In this document: positions 10,774 to 22,965 of the stretch, in pieces
How the letters are laid out: every line of letters begins with the position of its first letter
How positions within the stretch are numbered: the stretch's first letter is position 1
Assembly (NCBI GenBank): GCA_013397435.1
Contig: VZRG01000445.1
Location: 434,001 to 498,000, forward strand
Length of the DNA: 64,000 nt
Reading direction: 5' to 3'
Source of the DNA: Erythrocercus mccallii
Lineage: Eukaryota > Chordata > Aves > Passeriformes > Dicruridae
Notes under the pieces: generated by a model
What the model saw: only the letters and a program-made list of their open reading frames with translations
Told to the model about the DNA's origin: nothing
Databases searched by the model: none
Translations under genes and position numbers: made by a program

Positions 10774-13700
10774 AAGAGTAATCACTTCACAGAATTTAGA
10801 CTTAATTTAGTTCTGTCCTGTCCTTGATACTGAAAAAAAATTAAGTCTATTACAAAACCCTACATCTCAGCAATGTCAGGACACTGAGTCTGATCACCCA
10901 GCCCACCACTTTAGCCCATAATGAGTGGAGGAAATTAGCAACGGATTTCTCATCACTTCAGATGCTGAATCTATTGTGAATCAATTAAAAGACACTGCCT
11001 AGTAGTGAAGGAATTTCACAGCAGCTTCAACTACAAAAGAAAGTACATTCAAGATTTAATTAATTTACAGTTAGTTGTTGACTAACTTTTTCAAAAGTGC
11101 TGCTAGAAATACAGGGCATCACCAGCAGCTGCTACTCAGCTGTGTGAGGTAACAGAACTCTGTAACTGCACTGGAGTAACAAAGCAGAATTTGTCAATGT
11201 ATTTTGGGAGGGTTAATGAAGAATTATACTTGTATTACATGCAAGGTAGTAATTCATGGTACCTTCTTAAAAAGGAACATATTTCCAGCAATCAACAAAT
11301 ATAGAATGTACTAAATCCTTGGCATTAACAAGTGGTGCTTAGCATTAATCAGAGATTTTTAACCTCGAAAATAAATCTGAAATCTAGTGATAGTTCTATG
11401 CTATGGTAAGAGTGAGGAGTAAAACAATGAAGTACTTTTGTTCAAGATCATGTTTCAGGTTGGTTTTTGGTTGAAAATCTTGTTAGAAATCTCCATTGAA
11501 GACTTCTGTACTTATCAGCCTGCTGTTTTTTAAACAATTAGTTTAACTACTATATCTGATCTCTCTGTTGCCAGGGCCTAAGAGCTGAAACAGAGGTCAG
11601 GGCAGACAACAATAGGTCATGAAGGAAATAAAACATTAAAAAAAGGTGGCCTGCTGCCAACTGTGCTTTGGCATGAGGAGCTTATTCTTCACCCCCATGC
11701 TGCTCCACCTTTCCCAAATAATTCCCTTAAAGGGGACAGTGAAATTTGTCATGTAATCAGAGTTGATATGTCACCCCATAATTACAGTGCCGTCCACACC
11801 TGTTTTCCTCTAAACTATAACCTACATCTCCTTCCATCCCCATAAAGTTTCTCTACTGCATTCAATAATATAGCAACAGGGGTATTTGGTCGTTTTTCTG
11901 GGATCCCTCTGCTTAAATTACTTAGATTAACACCAGTTTGTCTCCCTGAGGGGACACTTATCCTTGTCTACCTGAGATACAAAATATTGTCACATTTGCC
12001 CTGGCAGCAGAAAGCAGCATCCTGTAGATGCATCTGGCAAGCAGAAAACCCACATGAGAGGTATGTAACCCTAGGAACATGGGAAAGAACACTTTTTTTT
12101 TAAATCTCCTTTTGGACCACATATAAGCATAAATTCATGCATAAATAAAGGCATTTATAAGAACACTAATCTACTAACTCAGCCCTTCAGCCACTCTTGA
12201 TTGGGGAGAGGCTTACTTATACGGCCTTTTAATGAAAAAATGCAGAGAGCGGTTTGGAGAACAAAAATAACTTAAGTGATCTTTTACAGAAGCCTGCATA
12301 CTCACCAATCATGTTAAGAAAAAGATTCACTGAATTTCAAGACAGAAAGAACTTTCAAAACTAGGAAAGACTTATTTTATTCCCCAACTAAATACATTAT
12401 GTGTGACCAGACAAGTTCTTCATCTGTAACGGTGCTACAAGGAGTCCTTAGTTTCATCAGTTTCTTGGTCACTCATCCTAATTTCCCCAGTGTACTAAAA
12501 ACTCAAGTTCCTAACATCTGGAATTCTTGTCTTCATACTGCAATCTATTTGGAAAGAAAAAAACTGAAAACAAAACCCCAAATAGGATATGTAATTATTC
12601 ATTTTTAAAGTAATTATATTATTCCTTTAGGTCTGATAATATTCTCCTTCCATGTTCAGGAAAATCAGAGACAAAAAAAAGTATCAAGGAAAAGTTTTCT
12701 GGTTCTCATTAACATGAGGAAAAACACCTGCCTGGAATTTCAATAGAATTAAGAAAAATATCAATTTCCTTTAAACAGATATGAAAAAAAAACATGTTAC
12801 TTGAGGAGACTGATGCAGACTGATTGCTTACTTGAAATGACTTTTAATAGCCTGTAAGCTCACTGCTGAGGAGGGCAAGATGATTTCATGAAGCTTTGTG
12901 CAGTCTCACAATGAGAGAAACAACAGGAGCTCACAATGGTCAGAGCACACATAAAGTGAAGCCTTCCAGGACTCCCACTCAGGCGGAGAGCCAATGTCAT
13001 ACCTAGATACAACACTGAGTAGACTACTGATTTACTACAAAGTCAACTGGGTTCACTGTCTAGAAAAATGAATGTTTGCATGCAGGTTCCAGAAAATATG
13101 AGCTATTTCCAATGTAGAAAACAGTTCCCATATTACCCAAGTCTCATTTACACACAATAGAAGTAAATTTTGCTGCCCCCATGCTGGACAGCTGCAGTAT
13201 ATCATTGCCATTTCCCATCTCAACCCTCGACAGAAAGCAGAAATACTTCTCGTGCACACTCTGTTACAATTATTTTAAAAGGAGAGAAAAGAAAATTACC
13301 TACATAATAAATTAATGCTGCACATTACTCAGCAGCACACTGTAACAAAGGAGAGGAAATTGAAGAATCATGTTCCTTCCAACACTGCTGCAAAATGCTA
13401 CCTGTCATAACACTTCCTCCATGTGCTCATTCTGCTGTTCCTGCCCAAAACAATATGCAAAGTAGGACAGTTTTCAATTCCATAATTTTGAAGGAGATCT
13501 ATAGCTCCATACAGACTGACCCTATTTCCCTGCTTGCATCATTTGCAGTTATGTACTTTACATTTTCCTGTGACATCTCTGCACATTTTCTCAACTTCCT
13601 TGGGAAAAAAAAAAGCGCGATGGGGGGAACAAGCAACAGAAAGAAAAAAGTTCCATTTGTACAGGTTACTTCTCATTAAGCCAACAACAGGCAGCCCCTT

Positions 13701-14732
13701 GGACAATGCTGAATCTGAAATAGGATTTGAAACCACTCGGAGCATCTTCACAATATTCCCAAACAAGTAATTAATTCTGGTCTATTGTTTAAGACACAGT
13801 TAATATTCTTAGACATCTTGCAACAGCTGAGATGTTTTTAGCAAATATTTAATAAACAATTTAACAGAGAAATTAAATGAATACATGCAAATTTTAAACA
13901 CTGAACTTTACAATTTATTGAATGTTGTTTGATTCATCAGGTCTACCAAATCATCAGGGCTGCTTTTAAACTGCCACAAAGTTTGACAGCCCCCGCCTTG
14001 CTAAGCGCCAAAAGTAATTTGCTTAATAACCCTCATGCACGGAGATGTATTATAGTTATACAAGAGAACTAAAGAGTACCGGATGTGTTACACAGTTTGT
14101 TTATTTGTTCCTAAAATGCATCCCTGACATACTGTGTGCATTCCAAGACCTATATAATTATCATTCAGAGCAGTGTGATAACCCAGCCTGGCTAAGATCA
14201 GTAGAATTCAGGCTCTATAGTAAGGTGTGGCTATTGCTGAGGCAATGCAAATTAAGAGAAGTAAATACCATGTATTACCAACTCAGATTTCAGGTCAGAT
14301 ATGTACCATTGCATTTCTCTTACACCAGCTGATGTAAATAACCAATAACAAACTGAAATTGCAGCTAAGGTGGTATTAAAAATAATAAAAATCTCACTGC
14401 AATTTTTCCATGGGTTTATAATGCCTGGAAGTATTGTGGACACATCAAACGAGATAGAGCACCTTCCGTGGACTGTTTTTCCATCACTACAAATGCAGGC
14501 CACTGAGATATGGCAACCTACACTCCTAAAATCACACACCTGAGAAATTCGGGATACATGCAAGAAAAATCTACCCACAATTCTACTCAGCATTTAGCAT
14601 TTCCCTCTGGATAGAGGAATCCTTTGCTCTCCTAAACTATAGAGGAATTGTTTTTCACATTTTGATAATCTCAGGAGCAGAATGGTAAAAAAACAAGGTA
14701 TTGGTGAAGAAGTAAGCAAAACCCATTATTAC
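10774..14732. other. non-coding unique sequence
   Basis: No gene or known repeat recognised. A possible conserved element lies at 13970-14045. Two very short exon-like words on the minus strand (12836-12869 and about 13300-13340) have good acceptors but are too short to believe. Frames at 13395-13770 on both strands are unsupported. Confidence 0.5.
13970..14045. promoter_or_regulatory. possible conserved non-coding element
   Basis: A short GC-richer island in AT-rich DNA with three CpGs, a GACAGCCCCCGCC-type GC box-like word and homeobox-like TAATTTGCTTAATAA next to it. The mixture resembles vertebrate enhancer cores. No alignment is available, so this is only a visual impression. Confidence 0.15.
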
Positions 14733-14857
14733 CTGCAGGATTTCTATCAAATTCTTTGCTTTTTGTTATTTCCTTTGATGGCTGACTTTTTGATTCCTTC
14801 TTTTCTGGCCAGCCCATGACAGCTTTAGCCATACACTTATCCCACTCTTCTGTTAAG
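14733..14857 (-). CDS. candidate internal coding exon, protein not recognised
   Basis: The 125-bp segment has one fully open frame of 41 codons (one leading base, one trailing base). Its product runs LTEEWDKCMAKAVMGWPEKK and continues with a Lys/Ser/Glu-rich, hydrophilic tail. Upstream on the minus strand are a TACTAAT branch-point-like word about 20 bases before the junction and an ATTTTAG acceptor. Downstream is a CTGCAG|GTAATA donor. First codon positions are about 73% purine, as in real genes, although the strand is purine-rich here anyway. I do not recognise a domain. It could be an exon of a minus-strand gene whose other exons lie elsewhere, or a chance combination. Confidence 0.35.
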
Positions 14858-14987
14858 CTAAAATGACAAATTAGTACTTCACTGCAGTGGGAACAAAAAC
14901 ACCTATACAAAAGCAGGTTAAGGAGAATCTGCCATTTAAAAATTAACTCCCAGTTTCATATACATTTTCCTTGTTGGTGGCAAAACT

Positions 14988-15069
14988 CGCCCACAAGAAT
15001 GGGCGGAACAGTTGGGTAGTTATTTCATCTTGGGCTCCTGTAGGCATGACCAGCGGTGCTGGCAACGCT
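14988..15069. other. two adjacent CpG-rich hairpins
   Basis: CGCCCA (14988-14993) and TGGGCG (15000-15005) form a perfect 6-bp stem with a 6-nt loop. About 50 bp on, AGCGGTGC (15052-15059) and GCAACGCT (15062-15069) pair over 7 of 8 positions. Five to six CpGs lie in about 90 bp, far above the local background. It could be a structured RNA element, a conserved regulatory element or chance. Confidence 0.4.
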
Positions 15070-16025
15070 ACGAAGTTTACTCAGCATAGGGCTGTTTGGT
15101 GGCATTCACCAATTATTTGCTTCACAGAAAGAAAACAAAGCCTATCACTAGGTGTCAATATACCAAAACCTTAGATAGGCCACAAACGATCACTGAACTC
15201 CTCTGGTTTATCCTAAATCGTAACAAAATTGTCTAGATTTCACTAGGATTTTTACAGGTGGGACTGTTCCTATAGGCAGAATGAGCACTGAGGTTGGACA
15301 GGGCTTAACCAGCAGCATCCCTGGAGGAAAGGTTGTGAGAACACTTTCAACTGCATTTGCATCCAAAGCTAAATATCAAGCTTGAAGCTCATATAAATAA
15401 TTGATGGAAATGGGTGGAGGGATTTCCTACCAGACAATTTTACAGAGAACAAGAGTATTTGCTTAAAACAATTGCATTTTTAAAGCCTGCAATTATTGTG
15501 TGTGTGTAGAACAGTGTCATTTCAACCCTCTGATGAGGGCTGAAATGATTCAGCCTGCTACCTTACACAGCAAGCTGTTGCTTAACATCTGAAAGGAGGA
15601 CTATGTGCTTTCCAAGAGAAAGAAAAATGGCTGGGCAGAGTGGGGATGAACAGATTCCTTCATTTTCCCAAAAGGAACTGAAGAACAACCTGAAGCACAT
15701 GGTGTCTTATCAAATCCAATTTCCTATTTTTCTAGTAAGGAAGGTGTCCATTCATCTGACATAACAGCAAATATAAACCAGCAGCTGCTGCACTTTAGGT
15801 GATTCCTCTAAACCTTGCTCAGGCAGAAGTATCTTTTGTTCACTCCTTATAAACATTTATTTTTGCAGTGTCACTGAAAATGTCATGATATTTTGGAAGC
15901 CAGTTGGCTCTGTCTGGCTGATGGCATCACACAGTTCAATTGCTGAATTTATATTTATCTCATGCTTCAGGAGCATATCAATTTCTCATCTTAAACCATG
16001 TACAGAATTTAAGATTAAAATTCCC
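15070..16025. other. non-coding unique sequence
   Basis: No gene, repeat or signal recognised. It contains one short TG run near 15500. Confidence 0.55.
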
Positions 16026-16102
16026 AAGGGTTAATACTAAGATCAATACCATTCAACATCTCTGCTAAGGATGTTGATGATGGGAGTGAGTCTGCCTTAT
16101 GG
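16026..16102 (+). mobile_element. possible CR1 ORF2 fragment
   Basis: The stretch reading CATTCAACATCTCTGC, then GATGTTGATGATGGGAGTGAG, resembles the CR1 reverse-transcriptase region that encodes a phrase close to LFNIFINDLDDGIE; here it decodes roughly to PFNISAKDVDDGSE. The piece is short and decayed, so the assignment is tentative. The 61-codon frame at 16071-16256 extends past it and is not a gene. Confidence 0.45.
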
Positions 16103-18635
16103 TAGTGCTGATCAAGGCCCATTTCTAGCCAAGTCTGGAAAAATTGAACATATGTACTTGGTATGTAAATATGACTATAATTCATTCACCTTTCTCCATA
16201 AATACTGGACACCCTGTGGTCAGCTGAACCTGAAACTCATCCCCAGTTTAAGGTAAGACTCTGCCGAAAGCCTGAGTGAATCTGCACCTGCTCACAAAGG
16301 TCTCTGGCAGTACAGACACCTGGAAAAGTGAAACTCCATCTACACTAGAGCCAACAAGCTTCTACAGCCACCGTAGGAAAAGTGACATGGGATGAGTCAG
16401 CCTGGAAGGAGAGCACTCAGTTTGAAAAGGCACCAATAGTGACATAGTAAGAGAATCACAAAGACAGTAAATGGAGCAGGAGAGCTGGCTCAGTTTCAGA
16501 GCGCTTAAACTCAGGAAGTTATCCCACATGAGGAGTGCCCTGGAGGGAAGGAAGTCTCTAAGAAAGGACCACAGGTTTCCTTGAAAGATGACATCTAGGC
16601 GTCTGCTTGGAATACAGAAGGGTGCTGTTAAGAAATAAGAAAACATCAAAAACACTGGTCTAAAAGCACAGGAATAAGATAGAAACTGCCCCAAATCAAG
16701 TGTAATTAGACATTGAAAGGTTAAAGCATCTAGTAAGAAGTTCTTCAGTTAAAATAAAAATTAAAAAAAGGAAAAAAATAGTATAATAAGTAAGTAGTAG
16801 AGGCATTATCCAGAAATAAATGTAGATGAAGATAATTTGGGAGCAGTCTGATAACTAAAATACAACAACAAGACAACAGCTGTTCTAATGACAGTGTTGC
16901 TGAAGAACAAACAGGAATTTTGGCCTAGAGTATTTTTAGGCTTTGGCTGAAAGAAATAGTCCGGATCCTTAGAGAAACAAAGCTTCGAAACAATTTCCCA
17001 CAGACATGAAGGGGAGGGGACAAAGTGCTTACAAAAGGGCTCAGCAAGTTAATAAAAAAGATTGCATGAGGCCCTTGCTCTCAGAGCAGAGCAGCTGGTG
17101 TCACTATCCTGAGACATCCCTTCAATTCTTTTGTTGTCCTTCAGAAAAAGCCAGTAAAATCCTTGCCCACCTTTATTACAAGAGTCAGTATAACATTCAC
17201 ACACTGTAATAATTTGCAAACCTTTTTTAATCTTTTAAGTGTCATTTCATCACTAAAAAAACAATCCAGCTGAAGAAATAAGTGTTGGTTCTAAAGAGCA
17301 GAAGCCTTAAAGCATTGTTCTACAAAGCCTTTTCTCTTCCAAATATAGCTAATCTATCTCCAAAAATGGACTGAACTGTATGGGAGCAAATCAAGTTTCT
17401 AAAATCCCAAATTACTGTACAAGTGAAGAGACACTGAAAACATTTCCTCCATCCCTGATGACTTTGGTCCAAGTTCTGAGATGTGATCAGGGCACAGTCT
17501 GTTACAGTGTATCAATGTTAACAGTTTTAAAGAAAAATGGCCGGAAAAGCTTCAGTTAAAGTACTTTATCAATATGTGTTTTTTTGAAATGAGTGTCTTT
17601 CAAAAAGCTGTATAATGGCCAATCATTTGTCCAATTTTAGGAAGAAGTCAGCACAATAGCTGTAGATTTCCATAAACAAATGTCACTTTTTTATTGTGAA
17701 ATGAATGCTTTCTGTTGCATCAAGTAATAAGAAAAAGGTATTAAAAGTGAAAACTGAAAGTTTCAAATCACAGGAAACAACAGAAAATTCTGGCAATCAA
17801 ATGAAAATATCTTCTTGTTTGGAGTAGTCTCCATGTAAATGACCTTTTTAGTTAGTCTTCAGTTAGATTAGATAGTCTAATATAAACTATCTCTTTATTT
17901 ACAGCAAATATTGATCTCTGTCTCACTCTATCATCTCTATTTCCAGACTTAATGAAATGCCACATTTTCTAAATTTGTATTATACCTCATCTCTGCAAAA
18001 CGTTCTAAGTTTGCTTTTCTAAAAAAGCTTACTTGCTGTATTAGAATGGGAATATAAGTTCAACAAAGGGAAGACCTTTCTCCTCAGTAAAACAACAAAT
18101 TTGACTTTCTTAGTCAGTTCAACACAGACTTAAGTTAGTAAACTCAATACAGAATATAGGAAAAAAAGCAGAAATCAAGTAAGTCTTCAGGAATGTATTA
18201 CTTTTTCTATGCTACAAGGTGTATGTAGTTATGATGCAAGTTTAGGGGCAGGAAAAGCTGGGTTTAGAGATTTGCAGCATATATGGTACAGGGTTTTCTT
18301 TTCAACTGCAGGGGTGTCAAGTAAAAAACCAGAACAACATAACTGAAGCCTCCATAAATTAAACACTATTCTAAACTGCAATTAAATTGTTCCCTGCTAC
18401 CAGTTTAATAGTCTCTCCTTGGTTTCATCTTCAGCTTTCTGTGGCTTACATTCCTGGCCGGGATACGTCAATCTGTATAAACCATAGCAAAAATTGTTAA
18501 AACTTTTGGTGTCTAGGCAGCTGCATATAGCCAGCCAACAGCAATCAAAAGCACAGAAAAAACAAAATTTCTCCTGCATGTATGTTTTAAAAGAACAACA
18601 GACTTTACAAGGCCTGTAGAGGAGTCAAATTAGGT
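16103..18635. other. non-coding unique sequence
   Basis: No recognisable gene. A 110-codon minus-strand frame at 16362-16694 has no splice or motif support. At 18397-18579 a minus-strand frame overlaps a plus-strand acceptor-like TTTCATCTTCAG; neither yields a convincing exon. Confidence 0.5.
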
Positions 18636-18690
18636 AAATCACTCTGCTGGAAATACTAAGTCCAGCTTTGGGCACATGAGCACCATGGTG
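18636..18690 (+). mobile_element. possible 5' half of an interrupted CR1 fragment
   Basis: The words TGCTGGAAATACTAAGTCC and AGCTTTGGGCACATGAGCAC resemble the CR1 stretch that lies just upstream of the part found at 19785. If correct, the two pieces belong to one insertion separated by about 1.1 kb of other DNA. Confidence 0.35.
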
Positions 18691-19784
18691 TCAACTGGCA
18701 TCAGCCTTGAGTTCTGATCAACTGAGCAGATGACAAAGAGGTAGGAACACTGTTGTGGGCTTCTGGGATATTGACTTTGGGAGAGGCTTAAGCTCTTGAG
18801 GAGCTGCCAGGTGCCATAGCTGAATGGGGATGACACCCCATGATGGCACGAAGCTAATGCACAGGCAAGTGGGGAGAGCGGCTGCGAAGGATAAGCTTCT
18901 GAGCATCCAAAATCTATTGTTTCCAGGACCTTGTGCTGTATTTGAAATGCAAGGATAGCAACAGCAGGGTGAATATTACCCCTTTCTAAGTGCTTCTGGT
19001 ACAAAACCATAGGGGACCATTGAGAGAGGTCTTTGGCAGGAGCTGCAGTGAGCCTGGATGCTTTTGCAGAAAAGCAGGCAAGCAGTGGGGTTAGACCTAG
19101 AAGGGGTGAGCAAAGCCGACAAAAGCCAAGCACTGACTTTAAGTAGTAGCAACAGATTGCTGAGGAAATTCTCGGTGTTTCCTGAACTGCAGGAGATCGT
19201 TTCTTGCACCACCTAAAGCACCTTCACGTGCTGAACTCCTCCATCAGCCCGGGGTCTGATATTGGAGGATGCTTTGAGTCAAAACAATGTGCCTGTTCAG
19301 TATTTCTGAACTGTCCTACTGTGCTGTTAATCTGTATTAGCTATGGGAAGCAGGAAAATTCATGGAGTTTTCAGCTCTGTTGATGCATATGAAAGTCTTT
19401 ACATGGCAAACCCCTTCGTACGAGAAACTGCAGTAGAACAATCATCCTACAATTAACATCTTCTTGAACTGAACTCATTTAAATCCTATTCAAGCATCTG
19501 AGACATGACTCATGTTTCAGAGTCCAAGTGGGTCTCATCTTGGAACCCATTTCTGGGCATGCGTACGAATGAGATTTAGAACAATCAGCAAAGCTTAACC
19601 AAGCTTACTATGTTCTGGATGGCTGGAAAACCAGAGTGGCAAAAAAATGTTGGATGGTTTGTCCATTCCCAAAGGGTAATTGGTTTTAGTCTACTCAGGC
19701 TAGTAAAAAGCACCAGAGGGGTCAATCCTGGAGATTCATGTGACCACATCTCCCTTAATTCCAAGTTCTAGACTCCCTGATGCC
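18691..19784. other. unrecognised block between two CR1 pieces
   Basis: The left half (to about 19260) is somewhat GC-richer than its surroundings and carries the longest open frame of the window, 164 codons on the minus strand (18639-19133). That frame has no recognisable domain and runs into the CR1-like piece, so I do not call it a gene. No LTR ends, terminal inverted repeats or target duplication could be assigned, so whether it is an inserted element is open. Confidence 0.35.
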
Positions 19785-20207
19785 AGACTGAAAAATTGAA
19801 ATAAGTCCATCAGGCGGCCCCCAAGGTCATCAGGCTGCTGGAGCACTGACCTGTGAATATAGGCTGAGGGATCTGAGCTTCAGCCTGGACAAGAAACAAC
19901 TGAGGAAATGGCAGGAGAAAAGAGCTAAATTTCCCAGCTCTACAAGAAGGTTGCCAAGAAGAGAGAAGCAGGCTCTTCACAGTAGTGAAGATGTGAGGAC
20001 AAGAAGCAGTCAACATAAGTTGAAACGAGGTATCCAGATGCTATGAAAGGGAAGGTCTCTTTTACTCTAAGGAAAGTCAGTGAAGAGGATTCTCACCCTC
20101 CGGCCTTGGCAGTTTACAAAACTCAACTGGATAAAGACCTGGAAATCTGGTGTGATACAGCAGGCAGTTGGACTTCGTCTTCCAACCTGAATTATTCTAT
20201 AATTTTG
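19785..20207 (+). mobile_element. CR1 LINE 3' region
   Basis: The sequence follows CR1 through 'aagtccatcaggcggc', 'catcaggctgctggagcactg' and 'gctgagggatctgagcttcagcctggacaag', then a diverged middle, and ends at 20150-20207 in a decayed version of the 3' UTR with a remnant ATTCTATAAT tail. It is old and heavily mutated. A 15-bp tandem duplication lies just after it (20270-20299). Confidence 0.8.
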
Positions 20208-20269
20208 GAAAAAACTATTTGTTTGCTTTTACAGGAAAACAAGACTGTAGGACTTTATATTCAGACACA

Positions 20270-20299
20270 TGACAGTTTTGCTAGTGACAGATTTGCTAG
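20270..20299 (+). repeat. 15-bp tandem duplication
   Basis: TGACAGTTTTGCTAG (20270-20284) is followed directly by TGACAGATTTGCTAG (20285-20299), with one mismatch. It is a local slippage product. Confidence 0.85.
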
Positions 20300-21063
20300 T
20301 AGACCTTCATTATTATACATACACAAACTTTTCCAAAGCAGCTTTTCCCAGCATGGACAACCTATATCAATGAAAAAAATACCATCTAAATTTCCATAAG
20401 GAACTAGAAATAAAACTCAAGAGTGCCTCATTACATTAATTAATTCATTCTATTTCCCCATGTATAAAAAAATTATTTCACAGCGTTCCAATCATGCTGT
20501 GGGATCAAAAAACGTGACTGAAGTCTATACAACCCACTGGATTCTACCCTTTATGCTGCATTAGTTAATTTATCCAAAGACTTCTTATCAGCAGGGGTAT
20601 TTATGAGAATATCCCTCTCATCTGCTTTTATCAACAAAGCCAGGGCCAGGTAACTACTACCTCATGCATGCAGCACTAGACTCTACTTTTGTCCCTACTG
20701 AATATTGAGGTCCACAAGATATTCCCTGTAACAAACCTCATACTACAAGGGTTAAAGCATCCATGAATGAAATGTGCTTATAGCACACAAGATTTAAGTA
20801 CAAAGTCATAATGGACAAGTCCACACTCTGCAACAAGGAACACATAAGGTGTTGACCAAATGCATCTGGAAGAGACTAAAACAGGCTGTACCATTTTTTT
20901 CCAGTTATCTTCCTACTATACTACTATATCCTTCTTTGAATCCTACAGCATTTAGCAACAGACCTACTCTATAGCATTTGATGATATCTTGTGCAATCTT
21001 AAATGTAGGACACCATTTCTTACTGTCACAATGAAAGTGTTGTCTTTTGGGGACAGAAATCTA
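20300..21063. other. non-coding unique sequence
   Basis: Nothing recognisable beyond AT-rich unique DNA. Confidence 0.55.
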
Positions 21064-21071
21064 TTTTATTG

Positions 21072-21459
21072 ATGTAGTGGTTTCACGTTCACTGAATTTT
21101 GTTTGCCAAATCTAGTGTAGTGGTTTGAGTACACCTGTATTTAATTGGCTAATCTAGTTGCCAGTTTCAAAGTCAATCACTAATTGGTTTTTACCATTCA
21201 TGCTAAACCAACACAACTGGAAATGGAAGAGGGAAGAAGATTCAAACAAAGGACTTCTAAAAGATTCCTAAATCTGTGCAGTTTCCATTTCTACCATTTG
21301 CAGTGTTTGAGCAGTCACTACAGTTTGGGAGCTATCTAGATAAATGACTCACTTCTGGAGTGTTCCAGCTGTCACTGATCTCCCAGAAATATGTCTGAAC
21401 AAATAAAAACACTTTAGCAAGTTTATCTGCAGCCAGAAAATCTCACACTAGTAATTCAG
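21072..21459 (+). mobile_element. possible unclassified insertion or LTR-like repeat
   Basis: The block begins ATGTAGTGGTTTCACG and carries a second TGTAGTGGTTTGAG near 21116. It contains an AATAAA signal at about 21402 and ends near TAATTCAG. It is flanked by the same 8 bases, TTTTATTG, at 21064-21071 and 21460-21467. The TGTAGTGGTTT opening and the late poly(A) signal suggest an LTR, but an LTR would give a 4-6-bp duplication and a CA end. An 8-bp duplication would suit a hAT-type transposon, yet no terminal inverted repeat is visible. Chance is possible because the 8-mer is T-rich. Confidence 0.35.
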
Positions 21460-21467
21460 TTTTATTG

Positions 21468-22965
21468 TAAGTGTCAAGATACTGCTAATGTAAATGGACT
21501 TGTCCCTTGGCTCAAAGAATCAATATATCTCAATTTTTGAGAAGACTTCAACTTGCCATACCTAAAAATATGAATTAATAGAAATTTAAACAGCTGACAT
21601 GGCTCAACATTAGAGTGAGCACATTCCCACTGCTACTTTCTAGAACTCCAACAGCACCTTTGGAATCAGGGTTCTGAAGGCCAGTATCCAGACTTTCATT
21701 CTGCAAAAGGACTGGAATTGCACTTCCGAGTGAAGGTCTGAGTGGTAAAAACTTTTCCTGCCATGACTGCATTCATGGAATTTAAAACTCTATAGCTGAA
21801 GGTCTAAACAGTTACCCATTTTGTAAGGTGATAAGGTCTTTATTTCAGAGCTGCCTACTCTATGCACAAAAACATTCAAAAAGCATTACTTCCATCACAT
21901 GGGAGGGAGAAGGAAGCTTTCAATCATTTGCAGATTCAAGTTACTGCAGATAGTTAAACACCTGATTTATGTGTACAGGCACTGTTTGCCTCTGCACATT
22001 ACAGTAGAAGGACTACACATTTGTTTTTTGTGGCTCCAATTTTGCTTCAACAAGTCAGTTGTGGGTGGAAGTAACCAAATAGCATGTAAGATGCCAAGTA
22101 GAGGCCTCTGCAAACTTGGCCCACAGTGTGCATACTTGTAAGTCTTAAGTTTGCTGTTCTCTTTTTAATCCTCTGTGCTTCTCGCATCCGCAGATTGTTT
22201 AGCAAATTTAAGTTCTTCATTTATCCACTTACAACCCAGTCTGCTTTCCTACAATATTTTATCATCAGATTTATGCAGCTGCTGTTGTTTCACTTTGAAT
22301 TTAAATGACGTTAGATAGTAAATTATGCTGATCTCTAAACAGTGGCCACCAAGAAGGTGCAGGTAATCAGTAACAGCACACTGCTTATCTAAAATACTGC
22401 TATCAGAAATGAGAGGGCAAATTTGAAAGGGAATTAAAAGCAGCCAGATATTTCAACTCCATCATACCTCAAATCACACTATTTTATTATCCCTATAGGT
22501 TACATCATGATGGGCAAATCTTATGTGCTAGTGAGATGTTAATTACCCAAATGATTTATGATACTTAAACCTTCAGGTTCTTTCCGTACACAAAACGCAC
22601 ATCTTGGGATGTTCTGTACCAAATCTCCTGGGACACACAAGATTTCTTTTCTTCTGATCATTTGACCTACCCATTAGCAGATGGAATTATTAATACATCG
22701 AAACACCAGCAACATAATTTTTCACTTGCAGAAAGGAGAAAAGGATAAGAGGATATTACTACAATATAGACAATGTCATTTTTCTGGAAAAAAATAGTAA
22801 AAACTATCTAGTAAAAAGCCACAAAACCATTAAATAAACAAAAGAGTGAAGTTTAGAAGCAGCTCTCCACCTTACCTACCAAAACAGAAGATACAGAAAG
22901 AAGAAGAAGAAAAAATAAATACAAAGGATCTGACATGCAATGAAGGAAAAAGAATCGTACCTCAC
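21468..22965. other. non-coding unique sequence
   Basis: No gene recognised. A GAA-rich run at about 22900-22915 gives the minus strand a long pyrimidine tract next to GTAG|GTAAGG at about 22875, but no exon lies between them. Confidence 0.5.

Noticed and set aside
12836..12869. 34-bp minus-strand exon-like word with good acceptor and donor, phase-compatible with the 14733-14857 candidate
   Set aside because: Too short for the open frame to mean anything.
18639..19133. Longest open frame, 164 codons, minus strand
   Set aside because: No domain, no splice support and it runs into a CR1-like piece; kept only as part of an unexplained block.
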